Positions 1 to 11,534 of a stretch of 20,000 nucleotides of DNA are shown here, piece by piece. Source of the stretch: Neoscytalidium dimidiatum (lineage: Eukaryota > Ascomycota > Dothideomycetes > Botryosphaeriales > Botryosphaeriaceae); the NCBI GenBank assembly GCA_037367355.1, contig JAVSCG010000036.1, positions 1 through 20,000 of the forward strand. The letters are read 5' to 3'. The notes under the pieces were generated by a model. The model saw only the letters and a list, made by a program, of their open reading frames with translations, searched no databases and was not told the DNA's origin. A program made the position numbers and the translations under genes. The first letter of the stretch is position 1. Each line of letters begins with the position of its first letter.

Positions 1-525
1 CTAATTACGGGTACTAAAGACTATACTAGCTAATTTCTCTTAGAAAAAGAAAATATTATTAGGAAAGTCCTTTCTAATTCTAATCTAAAACTAGTTAAGG
101 CCTAGTATAAGATTATTATCTATAGAATTCTTACGCGGGAAACTAAGAATATTCTAATTAACTTCTTTATTAAGAAGAAAATAGAGATCTTTAACGTAGG
201 TCTATCTTCTATTAGAAAGCCCTACTAGGCTATCTTAAAGAAAAAAAGAGAAAACTAATCTATAGGATCTATTATAGTCTCGTTTTATACTAAAAAGGAA
301 TAGAAAAAGACTTTTAATAGCCGCCTTTTTATATATAGAATAAGCTATAAGATAGAGAAAGTACGGATTATTTCTAAGGGAATTTAATACTATAACTACC
401 TTAAAAATAGATATAAAACGGTAAAGTATACGAGAACTCCTATATATAAAATCTATAAAAAGAAGTATCTTATGAGAGAGTATAGATACTACTTTATAGG
501 CTATAAAGCCTCTAAAGAAATATAA
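1..525 (+). pseudogene. LINE ORF1 C-terminal part (Tad1-like, gag-like protein), RIP-inactivated
   Basis: The ORF1 (RNA-binding, gag-like) protein of a Tad1-type LINE; its start lies outside the window. Frame 1 near 421-525 reads as a basic tail followed by a motif in which a Cys/His zinc-knuckle pattern appears to have become Tyr: YRYYFIGYKASKE at 481-519, consistent with TGC to TAC and CAT to TAT changes. The frame ends at about 523-525, shortly before the endonuclease frame of ORF2, as expected for a two-ORF LINE. The part before 400 is too degraded for me to follow residue by residue. Assignment rests mainly on its place directly upstream of a clear LINE ORF2. Confidence 0.55.
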
Positions 526-559
526 TATTAATACTATTCTAATTTAAACTAACTAACTC

Positions 560-3300
560 CTTTTATCTATAGATAAACTAAGGGTATTTTAAGCTAATTT
601 AAATAGAAACGCTCTAGCTATAAAGAGCCTTTTATTTAAAGTAATCGATCTTAAAATTAGCCTAATTCTTATATAAGAACTATAGCTAATAAACCCTAAA
701 AATTCTAAAGAAAGACGGTTAGTTAACTATCCTATATTCGTTTAAATTCTATCGGATTATTTTCTAATAGAAAGACCGTATATATTAGTATATATATTCT
801 ATTATCTAACGGAAATAGATATTAACTATAACTCCGCGGTAACTAAATCCCCTAACCTAATAGTTCTAAAAATAATAAAGGAAAAAAGCTAATTCTACCT
901 CTTTAATTTATATAACTAAAAAAAATAAGAAATTAAAAATTCCCTCTATACGCTAGAACGTATTCTAGGCTACTAATAGCTAGAATTTCCTAGTATTATA
1001 GCTAGAGACTTTAATATTTACTACTTATAGTAGAATCTAAGATTCCTCTACTTAAATAAAGTCTCCGCCCTAATTAATTAGATTAAATCTAATAATCTAG
1101 ACCTACTAAATACGCTAGAAGAAAATACTTTCTACTAGTTAAACTTAAATAGACTTATAGTAATAGATCTAACGCTCTCTAGCTAAGGACTAATAAATAA
1201 AATAACGAACTAGTAAATATTTAAATCTATTAAATCTAACTATTTTTCTATTTTATTTTAAATCTAATTAAATAAATAAATAAACTAGAAGAAATCTAAG
1301 TAATTTAAATTTAACTATAATAAGGCTAATTAGAAAAAATTCTCTAAAATCTTTAAAGAGAAAGCCTTAAACTTTATAGAAAAGCTACGCCTATAGCTAG
1401 CTATTCTAAAAGAAGAGAATAAAGATCTTAGCCTAGAGATTCTAAAAGACCGCTTAAAAGAAGTCTTTCTATTAGAAAAACTAAAAGAATTTCTAACTAA
1501 TCTTATACGATAAATAGTAGACTAAGCTATTCCGAAAACTATTCTACTAGCCTAAGCTAAATCTTAATAGAATTCTACTTTAATAAAGGCTTAAAGGAAT
1601 CTTAAATAATAAACGCGGCTTATATAACGCTCGCTAGAGCTCGTAAATAAGTAAGACTTTCTAAAAATCCGAAACGAATACTTCTCCTCTATTCGAAAAG
1701 CTAAACGGGACTACTAGAATTTATTTCTAAGTAAAAATACCCCTAAAACTATCTTTAAAATAATAGCCTATATAAAATACCGCCTAATAGAATAAATCCT
1801 ATTAATTTAGACTAAAAACGGCCTACTATAAGATAGCTAGAAGGGAAAAAGCTTCGCGCTAAAAAAAACGTTATTTCTATCCCCTTCTAATATATAAATT
1901 GAAAATAACTAGATAAACTACTAGCTAGATCTAAGCTAGAAATAGCTAATTCTAGATAAAATAGAGCTTAAATAAACGTACTCGAACCTTATAAAAGAAA
2001 CTATACCTAGGCCTAATTTAATATCTTAATAGATTATAATTTAGGATTATAAAGTATCTTCTAAAGTCTTTTATTTCGTCTATTTAAATCTATTTAAATA
2101 TAGTTACTATCTAAAGTACTAGAGATAAATAATAAAGGTAATTTTAAAGAAATCTAATAAGCTAGATTTTATAAATTTAAAGACTTATAGGGTTATTTCT
2201 TTATTAAATTATCTAGGAAAAGTACTTAAACGAGTAATAGCTAAACGCCTTAGTTTTCTAGCGGAAACTACTAACCTAATCTATCCTATCTAAATAGGAG
2301 AAAGACTTAAAAAATCTACTATAGATATCTACTTTATTCTTATAAATTTAGTAGAGGAAAATTAAAAGATAAAGCTAAAAATATCTACGCTATTTCTAGA
2401 TATATACGGCATATATAACTACGTTACGTAAGAATAACTTCTAGGAATATTAAGAAAGCTAAAGCTTCTAACTAATCTACTCAGCGTAGATTAGAACTTT
2501 TTTAAATTTCTAATAATTACGCCTTAGTTTTAATAGAAATATAGAAGAATTTAATAATAAAAAAACGAGTATACTATAAGAAAGCTCTATTTTACTAATA
2601 CTATTTCTAATTTATATTCGAGATCTATTCTAAATAAACTCCGCTATCTATCTATTTTACGTCGATAATATCTCTTTAATAGTAAGCTTAAAAAGCTAGA
2701 AAAAAAATATTAAGATATTAGAAAGAGAGGCGGAAAGACTCTATAAACTAGACGTGGAAAATACTATATAATTCGACCTTAAAAAAACCGAATTAATATA
2801 TTTTTCTAAAGAAAAAACGGTAAGAGATTCTACTTTAAAACTACCTACGGGTTTAGTTATAAAGCCTAAGAATCTAGTCTAATATATAGAAGTTTTCTTA
2901 GACCTACTTCTTAATTTTAAGGAATACGTTAATATTAGAATAAGCTAAGCTTATTCGAGCCTCTTAAAGATAAATCGACTAGCTAATATTAAAAACGAAC
3001 TAAAATCTAACGTAGTACGATAGTTATACTTAGCCTATATTACCTTTATTTTCGACTACGACTTCGTTTTATACTAGAATAACTAAGTAAATTTTAAATA
3101 AAAAGCTACGATACTCTAGAATCTAGCTCTATAGAAAATACTAGGCGTTTTTAAAACCGCTTCTATTACCCCCCTTAAAATAAAAGCCGTAATTCTACTC
3201 TATTACGCTTCTAATAAGAATAGTATTAATAAATTATCTAGAGATTACTAGATAGCTTTTAGAGTAATTATTTTATAGAGTAAGCTAAGACTTTTACTAA
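560..3300 (+). pseudogene. LINE ORF2: endonuclease and reverse transcriptase (Tad1-like), RIP-inactivated
   Basis: ORF2 of a non-LTR retrotransposon, which nicks target DNA and reverse transcribes its RNA. Frame 2 carries an APE-type endonuclease at ~600-1260: ARDFNI at 1001-1018 corresponds to the GDFN motif, followed by DLLNTLEENTF near 1099 and a DLTLSS-type motif near 1160. The RT follows: KTYRVISLLNYLGKVLKRVI (from 2180) is the standard LINE RT palm segment, and IGERLKKSTID lies near 2300. The catalytic YVDD reads YVDN at 2658-2669, in frame 3, so at least one frame change lies between ~2400 and 2650. A post-RT segment (LGVFKTASITPLKIKA, from 3141) matches the Tad-type C-terminal region. 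There are many TAA/TAG stops. The 3' end is unclear, with no poly(A) and no target duplication. Confidence 0.88.
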
Positions 3301-3479
3301 TACTATAATAACGACTTATTACTTCTAACTATCTATTAGTGTATAACTTTTTCTATCTACTAATAACTATTTACTCTTTTTTTTTAGCTTAAAAACTTAG
3401 TTAGCTTAAACTTAAATTAAACTTAAATTCTTTAAGATTCTAATACTTTTCTAAGCTTAATCTTTCTATTTATATTTTT

Positions 3480-4612
3480 ATCCTCTCTTTAGTAACTAAG
3501 ATAGACGTCTACCCTATCTACTCTAAAAAGAATAAAGGAACTAAATATTCTAAAATCTAATAAATTTACTTTAAATCTATCTTAATTACTAGAACTATAG
3601 GAATTTTAGAAAGAGTAAAAATTACTAGAATCTCGAAAACTATAGATTAGAATAAAAACCGTTCGGCCTCTATTAGTTCTTTAGTTTATAGTATTAACGA
3701 GATAAAAGAATAGTAACGTATATATAAGATTACTTAGATCTAAAAGATTATTAACGAACTATATATTCTAGATAATTACTTTTTTAAGAATACGTCTTCT
3801 TTTTACCCCGTTAATATAATAAAGTTTCTAGAATATACTATAATAATTAAGAATATTATAAATAGTAAAATCTATATTCTTCTTCTTACTATTAAGAAGA
3901 GAATAGAAATCTTATATCTCTATCTTAAATACCTCTATAGACTAATAGACGAACTTAACGAAGTATTTTATAGCTTAAATAGAGAAGTCGACCGTCTTAG
4001 ATAGACTCTTAATAATATATATATCTCTAGAACTTTAAGTATCTTCTTTAAAATAGATTACTCTAGAATAACGAAGTCTAATAAGCTATTAGACCTAGAA
4101 ATATTTATTAGCGACGCTAGAAAAGAGCTATACTTTCGCTAATAGAGGATTAATATAAAAAATAAGCTAAAGATTAACGAAGACTATTTTTATACGAAAG
4201 AAACTAAGGTTATATACGTTTTTTTATATACTAATAGAATCGCTAGTAGCGTTCTCCGCCTCTATATAACTACGAAGTCTAAAGAAGTCTAGAATCTCTT
4301 CTAAATAATAAAGCTACTTATAGATATCTTTAATAATCTATATTTTATAAAGAATAAAAAATAAAAGCTTCGCTCTCTTTATTAATATAATAAAGTCTTT
4401 TTAGAATTCTATACTAAGTTTATTACGCTAGCTATAGACGCTAAGTTAAATAAAAAGAAATAATTTAATAAAATATAGTTTCGTTTCTTTAATAAACTTC
4501 TTATCTATCTAGTAGAAATAGAGAAAAAAACTAAACGATTATTTTAATAAGCTAGTAGTAAAAGCGCGTAATATTAATAGAAAACTTCGTAATATCTTTA
4601 AACGAAAGTAAT
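3480..4612 (+). pseudogene. Gag of a truncated LTR retrotransposon ('D'), RIP-inactivated
   Basis: Frame 3 reads continuously, through TAA/TAG only, from about 3480 to 4612. The N-terminal third is Ser/Thr/Lys-rich. A stretch with heptad-like Leu/Ile spacing lies near 3880-4010. The core at ~4100-4560 matches the retrotransposon gag domain of fungal gypsy elements: a segment reading KLKINEDYFYTKETKVIYVF (from 4168), then a helical region ending in FLEFYTKFITLAIDAKL (from ~4399). It stops where the LTR of element B begins, so B appears to have inserted into it. The pol of D would lie beyond the right edge if D was complete. The left boundary with the LINE is not resolved, and no LTR of D can be seen in the short space between them. 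Confidence 0.75.
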
Positions 4613-5340
4613 TATAATAACGGGGCCTCTACTACTAGGCTTCGGAGTTATCTAGTAGATTCGAATTTATCGAAGGATTTATCTTAAAGACGAGGAGAGG
4701 GGAGTAATAATAGAATAAGAAGTTACGTAACGTAGAAGTTTAATAGGCCTTATTATCTCTAAGTTAATATAGTATTAAATTAGAACTTTAAATTAACTAT
4801 AAGGGTTAAGAGGCTATCTAACGAGCGTATCTATATACTATAGAAAAGCTATAATAATCTAGAGATTATAGTAGATTAATATCGTTAGATTAATAGTATT
4901 AGATTAGAAGACTTAGATTAGATTAATCTAAGTAGATCGTAATACTATTACGTAACGCGGGCGCTTAGGCCTATTTTCTAGTTTTCGACTTCTAATAGTA
5001 CTAGCGGACGATACTACTACTATACTCTCGTTTCGTAGTATCTACTCTTATTAGCTTTCTACTTCTTACCCGTATAATTCTTTATTCTCTACGGGCTTTT
5101 TATTAGACCGTATCTTCTTTCTAGTCGCTATATTTATAGGCGTCTTTTCTATACGAGCGGTCGTTATTACCTACTAGTATTCCCGTACACGCCGTTATTT
5201 TATATTTCTAGTCTTCCCGTACGGAATCGAGGGGTACGGCTCTACTATACGTAGGGTTCTTAGGGCCTTACGGCTTATTTTTTTATACGGGCTTATATCT
5301 CTTATAGCTATAAAGCCCGTATATTCTAGGATTTGTAATA
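4613..5340 (-). repeat. 3' LTR of element B (728 bp)
   Basis: The first ~253 bp repeat at 19748-20000 with about 18 differences, all transitions. The start at 4613 was set by the shared tata(a)-type end, which aligns with tataacgacgg at 19748. The inner end at 5340 was set by gtaata, the inverted partner of the outer end, followed at once by a polypyrimidine run that is the polypurine tract of the minus-strand element. Inside, 4870-4935 holds several copies of a short ttagatta word, probably reduced by RIP from a more varied sequence. In minus orientation this LTR would hold the 3' processing signals; none is readable after RIP. Confidence 0.85.
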
Positions 5341-5343
5341 CTA

Positions 5344-5354
5344 TTCCCCTCTTT
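5344..5354 (-). other. Polypurine tract of element B
   Basis: On the minus strand this reads aaagaggggaa directly before the 3' LTR, separated from it by a few bases. It is the expected plus-strand DNA primer of an LTR retrotransposon. Element C has the same aaagagggg core at the same place (11535-11546), which supports both boundaries. Confidence 0.65.
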
Positions 5355-5445
5355 AGGGATCTTTAGCCCGAAGATTTATCTATTTCGTCTATATCTTACT
5401 TTCTTTCTTTTTATTCGTCTTTTTTCTTTTCGTAAGTTCTCTACT

Positions 5446-6192
5446 ATACCTTCGAAACGTAAACGTAATTTATAGAAGGCTAAGCGTAAGTCTCTAGATA
5501 TAAAGATTAACTTATTAGATATCGTAATATCTATATTCTATTCGTAGTATTTATTACTAAATACTTATTAGAGAGTAGAGAAGCCGAAGATAGAGTATTG
5601 TATAGCTTTAGATTTTTCTTATTACGATAAATACTACCGCGCTAGCTACGCTAGTTATAATACTAGTAGTTTAAAGAATTCTAATTATTTATTCTTTTTT
5701 AGTTCCTTTATACGTCTACTAATTTCTTTTCTAGTCGAACGTCTTCGCCGTATCTTAGATAGAGCGCGTTCCGAACGTACTACCTTTAAGAATTAGCTCT
5801 AGAAGATAGCTTCTAGATTATCTTATACTAAGAGGTAATAAGAATTACTTAAGCGTCGTACTATCTTAATACTATAGCGTAAGTTTAATACGGTTAATAT
5901 ATTTAAGGAGTTAGAGGCGTTAGAAGCTAGAAATCCGGTTAACTTTAAAAACGCCGAGGGGGAGCGATTAGTAAAGCGTATACGTAGTAACGTCTTAGCT
6001 AACGCTATTACGGGTTCGTTTTATTCTATTAGATCGCCTAGCGTTAGCTCTATTACCGCGCCGCTTAAGAGTTCCGAGCTAGTTAATTAGGCGCGATAGT
6101 CTCCGTTTTCTAATTTTAATTTTAGGTCTTTTACGTTTAACGAGTCGGCGGTATTAGTCGATCTAGATTTCGGCGATAGAACTTATTAATAA
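5446..6192 (+). pseudogene. Accessory ORF antisense to gag-pol in element B, Cys-rich plus coiled-coil, function unknown
   Basis: One + strand frame stays open, except for TAA/TAG, for about 249 codons with no frameshift. The proposed start is ATA at 5446, probably a former ATG, since it follows a pyrimidine-rich leader (5390-5440) of fungal type and opens a basic N terminus (PSKRKRN). Codons 45-75 hold Tyr runs that look like former Cys/His (EYCIALDFSYYDKYYRASY, one Cys surviving at 5598-5600). This is followed by a charged, Leu/Arg-rich helical part (~5730-5930, including FKELEALEARN) and a Ser/Pro-rich tail. It converges on the end of pol. The layout resembles Cys-rich, coiled-coil proteins I recall as common near ascomycete gypsy elements, but this is a memory-based comparison, not a match. 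The stop is uncertain: tandem TAA at 6187-6192 could be former CAA. Confidence 0.6.
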
Positions 6193-9100
6193 GTTATCTA
6201 TATTCGTCGTAGTTTTTTAGTAGTTTCTAGGTATTATCCTATTCTCCTTTTTATTTAAGGAGATATCGAAATTAACCGTCGATATAGTCGCTATCGAGAA
6301 CCTTTTCTACTTTCTAATCTCGGTTTTCGTCGGCGTTCGAATTCTCTAGAAGTATTTCTTTCGTATAGATTACGGTTTTAGCGTTCTTTAGTACTAGTTC
6401 TAGAAGAAATACGTAGAAAATAAGGTATATTTATATTATTTCCGGTAATTTAAGGTAAAAGTTAATTTTCTCTATTTTTTCTTCGATTCTAAATAGTTCT
6501 ATTTTCTTAAAATCTAGCTTATTATTTAGTCGCTTTATTTTAATATTTTTTCTAAAAAGGTAGACTTTATTCCTCTTCTTTAGCTACGATATCTTCTAGT
6601 ACCGCTTATTATAGTATTTATCTATTCGTAGAGCTATAAATTCTAAGTCTAGATATAGTTATTCGTAGAGTATCTTTAGCTAGTTAGCTTTAAGAATTTC
6701 TTTTTAGGCTAATAATTTACTTAGTATCGGCTCTTTATAAGCCGATAGCTTATAATCGTAATTAGCGTAGAATAGTAATTCTTATATTACTATCGCTTTA
6801 GAGCTATTATATACGAACTAGGCTAGTAGTAGTAATTCTATCTAGTTATTCTATACGTAGTTAAGATAATAGCGTAGATATTATTCTAGCGTCTAGGTAG
6901 TCTATTCCGTTTATCCGTCTATTTATAGGTATACCGTAGTTAAGAGCTTATACTTCGCTTTAAGTTATTTCGTAAGAGTCTACTAGAATCGTAATATAAA
7001 TAGTCTATCTCTATCTAATACGAGTTCTTCTAATAACTTATAGTTATTAAGAATAATTCTTAGAAACGTATATATAAGATCTTCCGCGTTTACCTTCTTT
7101 AGATATAGTAGATAGTATATATATTTCGTTATTCTATCTATAATAACTAATACTAAGTTATATTTAACTTTAGTAAGCGGTTCTTCTAACTTAGATAGGT
7201 CTGTAATAAAATCTAGTAAGATAGATTACTAAGAGCGCTTAGATATCGATAGTAGCTAAAGTAGTTCGTATAGTATATATCTTACCGCCTTACTTCGAAT
7301 ATAGAGATCGTATTATATAACTATCCGCTAGACTATCCTTCTAAGCTCTAGAAAATAATAATTTCTCGTAATTCTCTCGATCGTCTTCTCGGTTTCTTAG
7401 TAACTATATACTAGGGCCTTATATATATCTTTTACGAGTTCTTTTTATAGTTTTACTAGGACGTAGATTAATTCTAAAAATAGAATTATTCTATCTACGT
7501 CTTTAGTTACTTAGAGGTCGTCTTCTAGGTTTCTAATTTCTTATACCGTAGCGTCTTTCGCGTAGGCTTCTTAAATTCTATACTTCTATTCGCTATTTTC
7601 TAAGCGTATTACTAGGGCTAAAAGTCTAGCTAGAATAAGTAACTTTTTAGATTTCTTCTCTCTACTATATATAGTAGAGATCTAGCGTCTATTAGATATA
7701 AAAGACCCGTCTTCTTATTCTACTAGTATTACTAGCTATAATTCTCGCTTTTCTTCTATATAGTCGGCTCTTCTACTTAGCGCGTCTACGCGAGCGTTCT
7801 TAGATCTCTTTTAATAGATAATCTTTATATTATAGGATGCTAATTCTTTAGCCTACTTAATCTATTTTTAGTTTAGTTCTTTCGTAGTAGTAAAGTATAA
7901 GAGGTTCTTATAGTTATAGTAGACTATAATCTAGTACTTAGCTTCTTTAAGATAGTACTTCTATTTCTTAAAAGCTATAATAATAGCTAGAAGTTCTTTA
8001 TTATAGACGTTATAGTTCTTTTCTAGACCTATTATTTTTTAGAAGTAATATACGATAGAATATAATCTATCTTACTCGTTTAGCTAGCTTAAGACTACTT
8101 CGATAGCGTAGTCTAATACGTCGGTTTCTATCGTTATAAATAGATCGGAGTAGAATAGTTCTAAGACTAGTACTTCTATAAATATTTATTTTAGTAAGTC
8201 GAAAGTATTCTACTATCTTTCCCTCTATACGAATCTATATTTTTTTTTAGTTAGATCTATAAGCGGGGCTAATACCTTCGTATAGTTTAGAATAAACTTT
8301 TAATAAAAGTTAGTAAAGCTAAGAAAGAATTATACTTCTTTAACGGTTTTTAGCGTAGGCTAGTTTCTTATCGCGTCTAGTTTCTTTTCGTCTATACTAA
8401 TATATTCTAGGGTAATAATAAACTCTAGGTATTTAGTTTTCTACGTATACTATTCGCTCTTATTAGAGGCTATCTAGAGGTTCTATTCCTCTAGTATTTA
8501 TAGAACTTTATATACGTACTTAATATATTCTTCGAGCGTTTTTAAGTATATTAGAATATCGTCTAGATAGGCTAGTACGAATACGTCTAAATACGATTAT
8601 AGTATATTATTAACTAGGCTCTAGAACGTAGCCGGTATATTAGTAAGCCTAAATAGTATTATCGTATACTCGTAATATCTAAACCTTATTCGAAAAGCCG
8701 TTTTCTATTCTTCGCCTTCTTTTATTCGAACGAGGTAATAATCTTCTCTAAGGTCTAGCTTAGTAAAGTAGTTAGCTTTTCTTAATCTATTCTATAATTT
8801 ATTAATACGTAGTAACGGATATTAGTTTTTTATCGTAATATTATTTAGTTATCGATAATTAATATAGAGGCGGAGCTTACTATTTTTCTTAGGTACGAAT
8901 AAGATAGAATATTCGGCCGATAACGTAGAGGGTTAGATATATTCTCTTTCTAGATTTATTTCGAGATACTTCCTTAGTACTTCGACCTTATTCTTAGAAA
9001 GAGAATAGATAGGCTTAAACGTAGGCTACGTTTCTAGTAATAGAGGTATTTTATAGTTCTATAGCTTATACTCTAGTAATAATTCTTTATCTCTTTCTTA

Positions 9101-9950
9101 GAATAATTTAGCGTATTTCTAGAATTCTAAGAGTACTTTCTCTAGTCCCGTAGTATTTTTCGTTACGCGTATTTAGTTAAGAGTTCTATCTCGTAGACTA
9201 TATTTCTCGTAGATCCTCTTTAGATAGTCTCCTTCGAGTAGCTAAGATTTATCGGCTTTTAGAGTTCGTTTTCTAATCTATACTATAATACGATATTCTT
9301 ATCTTAAGCTAGGCTTAGTATAGATAATATAAGCTTATTCTTCTCGCCTTTTTATACGTAGTAGAGTATTAAGAGATATCCCTCTAGCCTCTATTAGATA
9401 CTCTTAGAATAGCTCTAGCTCTTAGCTATTTTAGCTTTAGCTCTCTAGCTCTCTAGCTCTAGCTCTTAGCTCTCTAGCTCTAGCTCTTAGCTCTAGCTCT
9501 TAGCTCTAGCTCTTAGCTCTAGCTCTCTAGCTTTAGCTCTTAGCTCTAGCTCTCTAGCTCTAGCTTTTTTATCTCGAGGTTCGTAAAGTATCGCTTATAG
9601 TTATCTTTTAGAAACGTTATAGTTTCTATACTCTAGCTAATATATAGGTTATAGGTTTTTAACTAAGGTATTCTAAAGACGATATCGTAATTCGGGCTCG
9701 TTATTACGTCTAGGTTAATTCGTTCTTTATAATCTCCGAGGGTTATTCGTATCTAACCGGTTTCGATTCTTATCTAGCCTTTATTATATTCGGTTAATAA
9801 TCTATCGAACGTACTAAGTTCGTAGAGGCGTTTCTTAGATTAGAATAGTAAGTCGTTCTTTCTAAGAAATTTAGAATCTATAAAATTTTCTTACGCTTTA
9901 CTATTAATTATTACTAACGTAGTAGTTTCTTTAATTATAACTAGTACTTC
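6193..9950 (-). pseudogene. Pol of element B: protease, RT, RNase H, integrase, chromodomain; RIP-inactivated
   Basis: Read on the minus strand. A retropepsin-like region lies at ~9910-9590, with the DSGA-type motif reading NSKA near 9900, then the compositionally odd repeat at 9413-9567. RT is at ~9025-8400, with SILFVPKK, FTKLDLREDYY and the catalytic AYLDDILIYLKTLEE; the YLDD codons at 8569-8558 are intact. RNase H is at ~8150-7700, with TDVLDYAIEVVLSQ, YNKELLAI and ADALSRR-like RVDALSRR. The integrase core is at ~7230-6800: FITDL (first Asp 7199-7201), LDRDRLFI (second Asp 7013-7015) and DG.TE (Glu 6905-6907), so all three catalytic acids are kept. A YLIFYVFLLE motif near 6400 and a chromodomain (KVEKVLDSDYIDG, YLLK.KGE.DNT) at ~6310-6200 close it. 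Dozens of TAA/TAG stops interrupt it. Chromodomain integrases target heterochromatin, which suits this location. Confidence 0.92.
9413..9567. repeat. Tandem 6-mer repeat (agctct/tagctc) inside pol of element B
   Basis: About 150 bp of imperfect tandem repeats built from agctct, tagctc and agctctt units. It lies within the minus-strand pol reading region between the protease-like and RT domains. Reversing only CpA-to-TpA changes, the minus strand could have encoded a Glu/Pro/Ser/Gln-rich low-complexity linker (gagcca-type units becoming gagcta). That reading is an inference; the tandem structure is seen directly. Confidence 0.8.
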
Positions 9951-10750
9951 TAATAGCGTTTTAAGCTCTTCTTATTTACGAGATATTCTATTTAATATTA
10001 AGTATATAACCTAGTTAAGAGACCTTTGTATTAGCTTCTTCTAGGGTTTCTAGCTAGAAGAGCCGTCTAGTTTTTTAATATCTCGTAGTATATATACTCG
10101 TTCTATTCTTCGACTAGAATTAGAGTATTCTTCTATTAAGTTTATCGTCCCCGCTTAATCTTACGCCTCTAGTAGATTTATTTATTACGTATCTAATACT
10201 AGAAGGTTAACTTACTATACTTTTTATTAGATATCTATTATAGGGTACCGCGACTTCGTATAGCTATATTATAACGATAGAGAGTATAGACTATATCGCG
10301 TAGATACGCAAGGTCTTACTACTATTATATTCTCTAGACTTTACCTTTAAGCTAAGATACTATCTCGTCGGCCGTTTTTAATAGCGATTTCTTCTAGAGA
10401 TACTATACGTCGTTCTTAAAGAATTATAAGCTAAGTTTCCTATTTTTTATCTAGTACTATTACGATAGTAAATCTATCTTTAATCTAGGAGTCTAGTAGA
10501 TTATAGAAGTATAACCGGATTTAATATTCTTTATATCTTTATATCGGTTTAGATATTCTACGATCTAGTTAAGTATAGCTTAATTCTACTATTACTCGAT
10601 AGTTTCTATCTCGCTAGATTTCGGTATACCGTCGTAAAGTCCTCTAGTTTCGCTATTTATAAGGTCTTCGTCGGCCGAGAAGTATCTTTCGATATCTTTC
10701 TCTATAGCCTCTTCTAATTTTCGGAGTATTATATTAAGTCGTCGTAGCTT
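9951..10750 (-). pseudogene. Gag-pol linker region of element B
   Basis: Minus-strand reading continues between the gag C terminus and the protease with no conserved domain that I recognise. It includes an acidic stretch (LEEAIEKDIERYFSADEDL, about 10720-10660). The reading frame is interrupted by TAA/TAG stops only, so it was probably coding. I cannot say where gag ended and pol began, or whether a frameshift joined them. Two of the rare surviving CpA/TpG steps (10027, 10309) lie here. Confidence 0.4.
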
Positions 10751-11304
10751 ACTAAAGTACTACCCCGTAGCGTTCTTATTACTCTAGTAGATAGTATAAT
10801 CGTTATTATAGTACGCTATCTAGCTTAGAGCTATATAGTCTACTATTTTTATAGTAGCGACTTCTTATAACGCCTCTTACTCTTAGATAGCTACCGCTAC
10901 TTTTTATAACTCTCTCTTCGAGTATTTATATTCTATACTCTATTTATCTCTATATTAGATATATAGTTCTTTCTTATAGAGCTTTTTTTCTTTCTTACTC
11001 TATTCTCTTTTCTTATTCTTATTATTACCGTTCTTCTTATTCTTATTTTTATCTCGCCGGACTATATTATCTATTTTTATAGCGTCGCCCCCTTCTTAGA
11101 TATAACGAGGCCTAGCTTACCTTAAAATATTAGCGTTATACTTCTTCTTATTAAACTACCTCTCTATACGACGCTTATCTATAAGTAGAGCTAGCTTAAT
11201 TATATTATTAAGAGTTTTTAGTTTCTTATAGTACGTTATAGCTTTCTTAATCTTATCTCTTAGCCCTTAGTAGTAAAAGATACGTAGCGTAAGATCGAAG
11301 TATC
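10751..11304 (-). pseudogene. Gag of element B, C-terminal part (downstream of nested element C)
   Basis: Minus strand. Immediately past element C the frame reads FDLTLRIFYYQGLRDKIKKA, then KLALLIDKRRIER, which is the second half of the fungal retrotransposon gag domain. A basic Lys/Asn-rich segment follows (RRDKNKNKKNGNNKNKKRE, ~11050-11000). Next comes a possible former zinc knuckle at ~10970-10925, where Tyr codons sit at candidate Cys/His positions. The first half of the same domain lies at 19051 and above on the other side of C. The two halves join in frame when the nested element and one copy of gtatc are discounted. Confidence 0.88.
11300..11304. repeat. Target-site duplication of element C, left copy (gtatc)
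   Basis: The five bases directly outside the left LTR are gtatc, identical to 19046-19050 outside the right LTR. Five bp is the usual size for Ty3/gypsy integration. Confidence 0.95.
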
Positions 11305-11531
11305 TATAAGAACTAGATATAAATAGGGAGTTTAAGAATAGTATAAGAGGGTCTCTATTAGATAATAGACGAATTCTTAGGAGATTCGAGGGGCCCGTTA
11401 GGCGGGACTTATATATAGGCGAGCGGTAAGCGAGGTTATATAACCCGTATAGGCCGCGCTAGAACTTCGTATAGGAGCCGATAGCTCCTTATATATAAAT
11501 AGTAGGGAGTTCTATATTCGAAGTTCTTATA
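11305..11531 (-). repeat. 3' LTR of element C (227 bp)
   Basis: Aligned by hand with 18819-19045, it has the same length with no indel and 20 differences, all transitions. Six of the 20 fall in three CpG-versus-TpA pairs with CpG on this copy, and two more form one pair in the opposite sense. The inverted terminal 9-mers tataagaac and gttcttata define both ends. Confidence 0.95.
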
Positions 11532-11534
11532 CTA

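Noticed and set aside
2260..2650. A precise frameshift position in LINE ORF2
   Set aside because: The frame changes from 2 to 3 in this interval, possibly through frame 1 near 2638, but stops and degraded text prevent placing the indel or indels.
4870..4935. Telomere-like or satellite repeat (ttagatta words)
   Set aside because: Only a few irregular copies inside the LTR of element B, without a constant period. Probably sequence simplification by RIP.
9413..9567. CRISPR array
   Set aside because: The units are 6 bp and contiguous with no spacers, in eukaryotic retroelement DNA.
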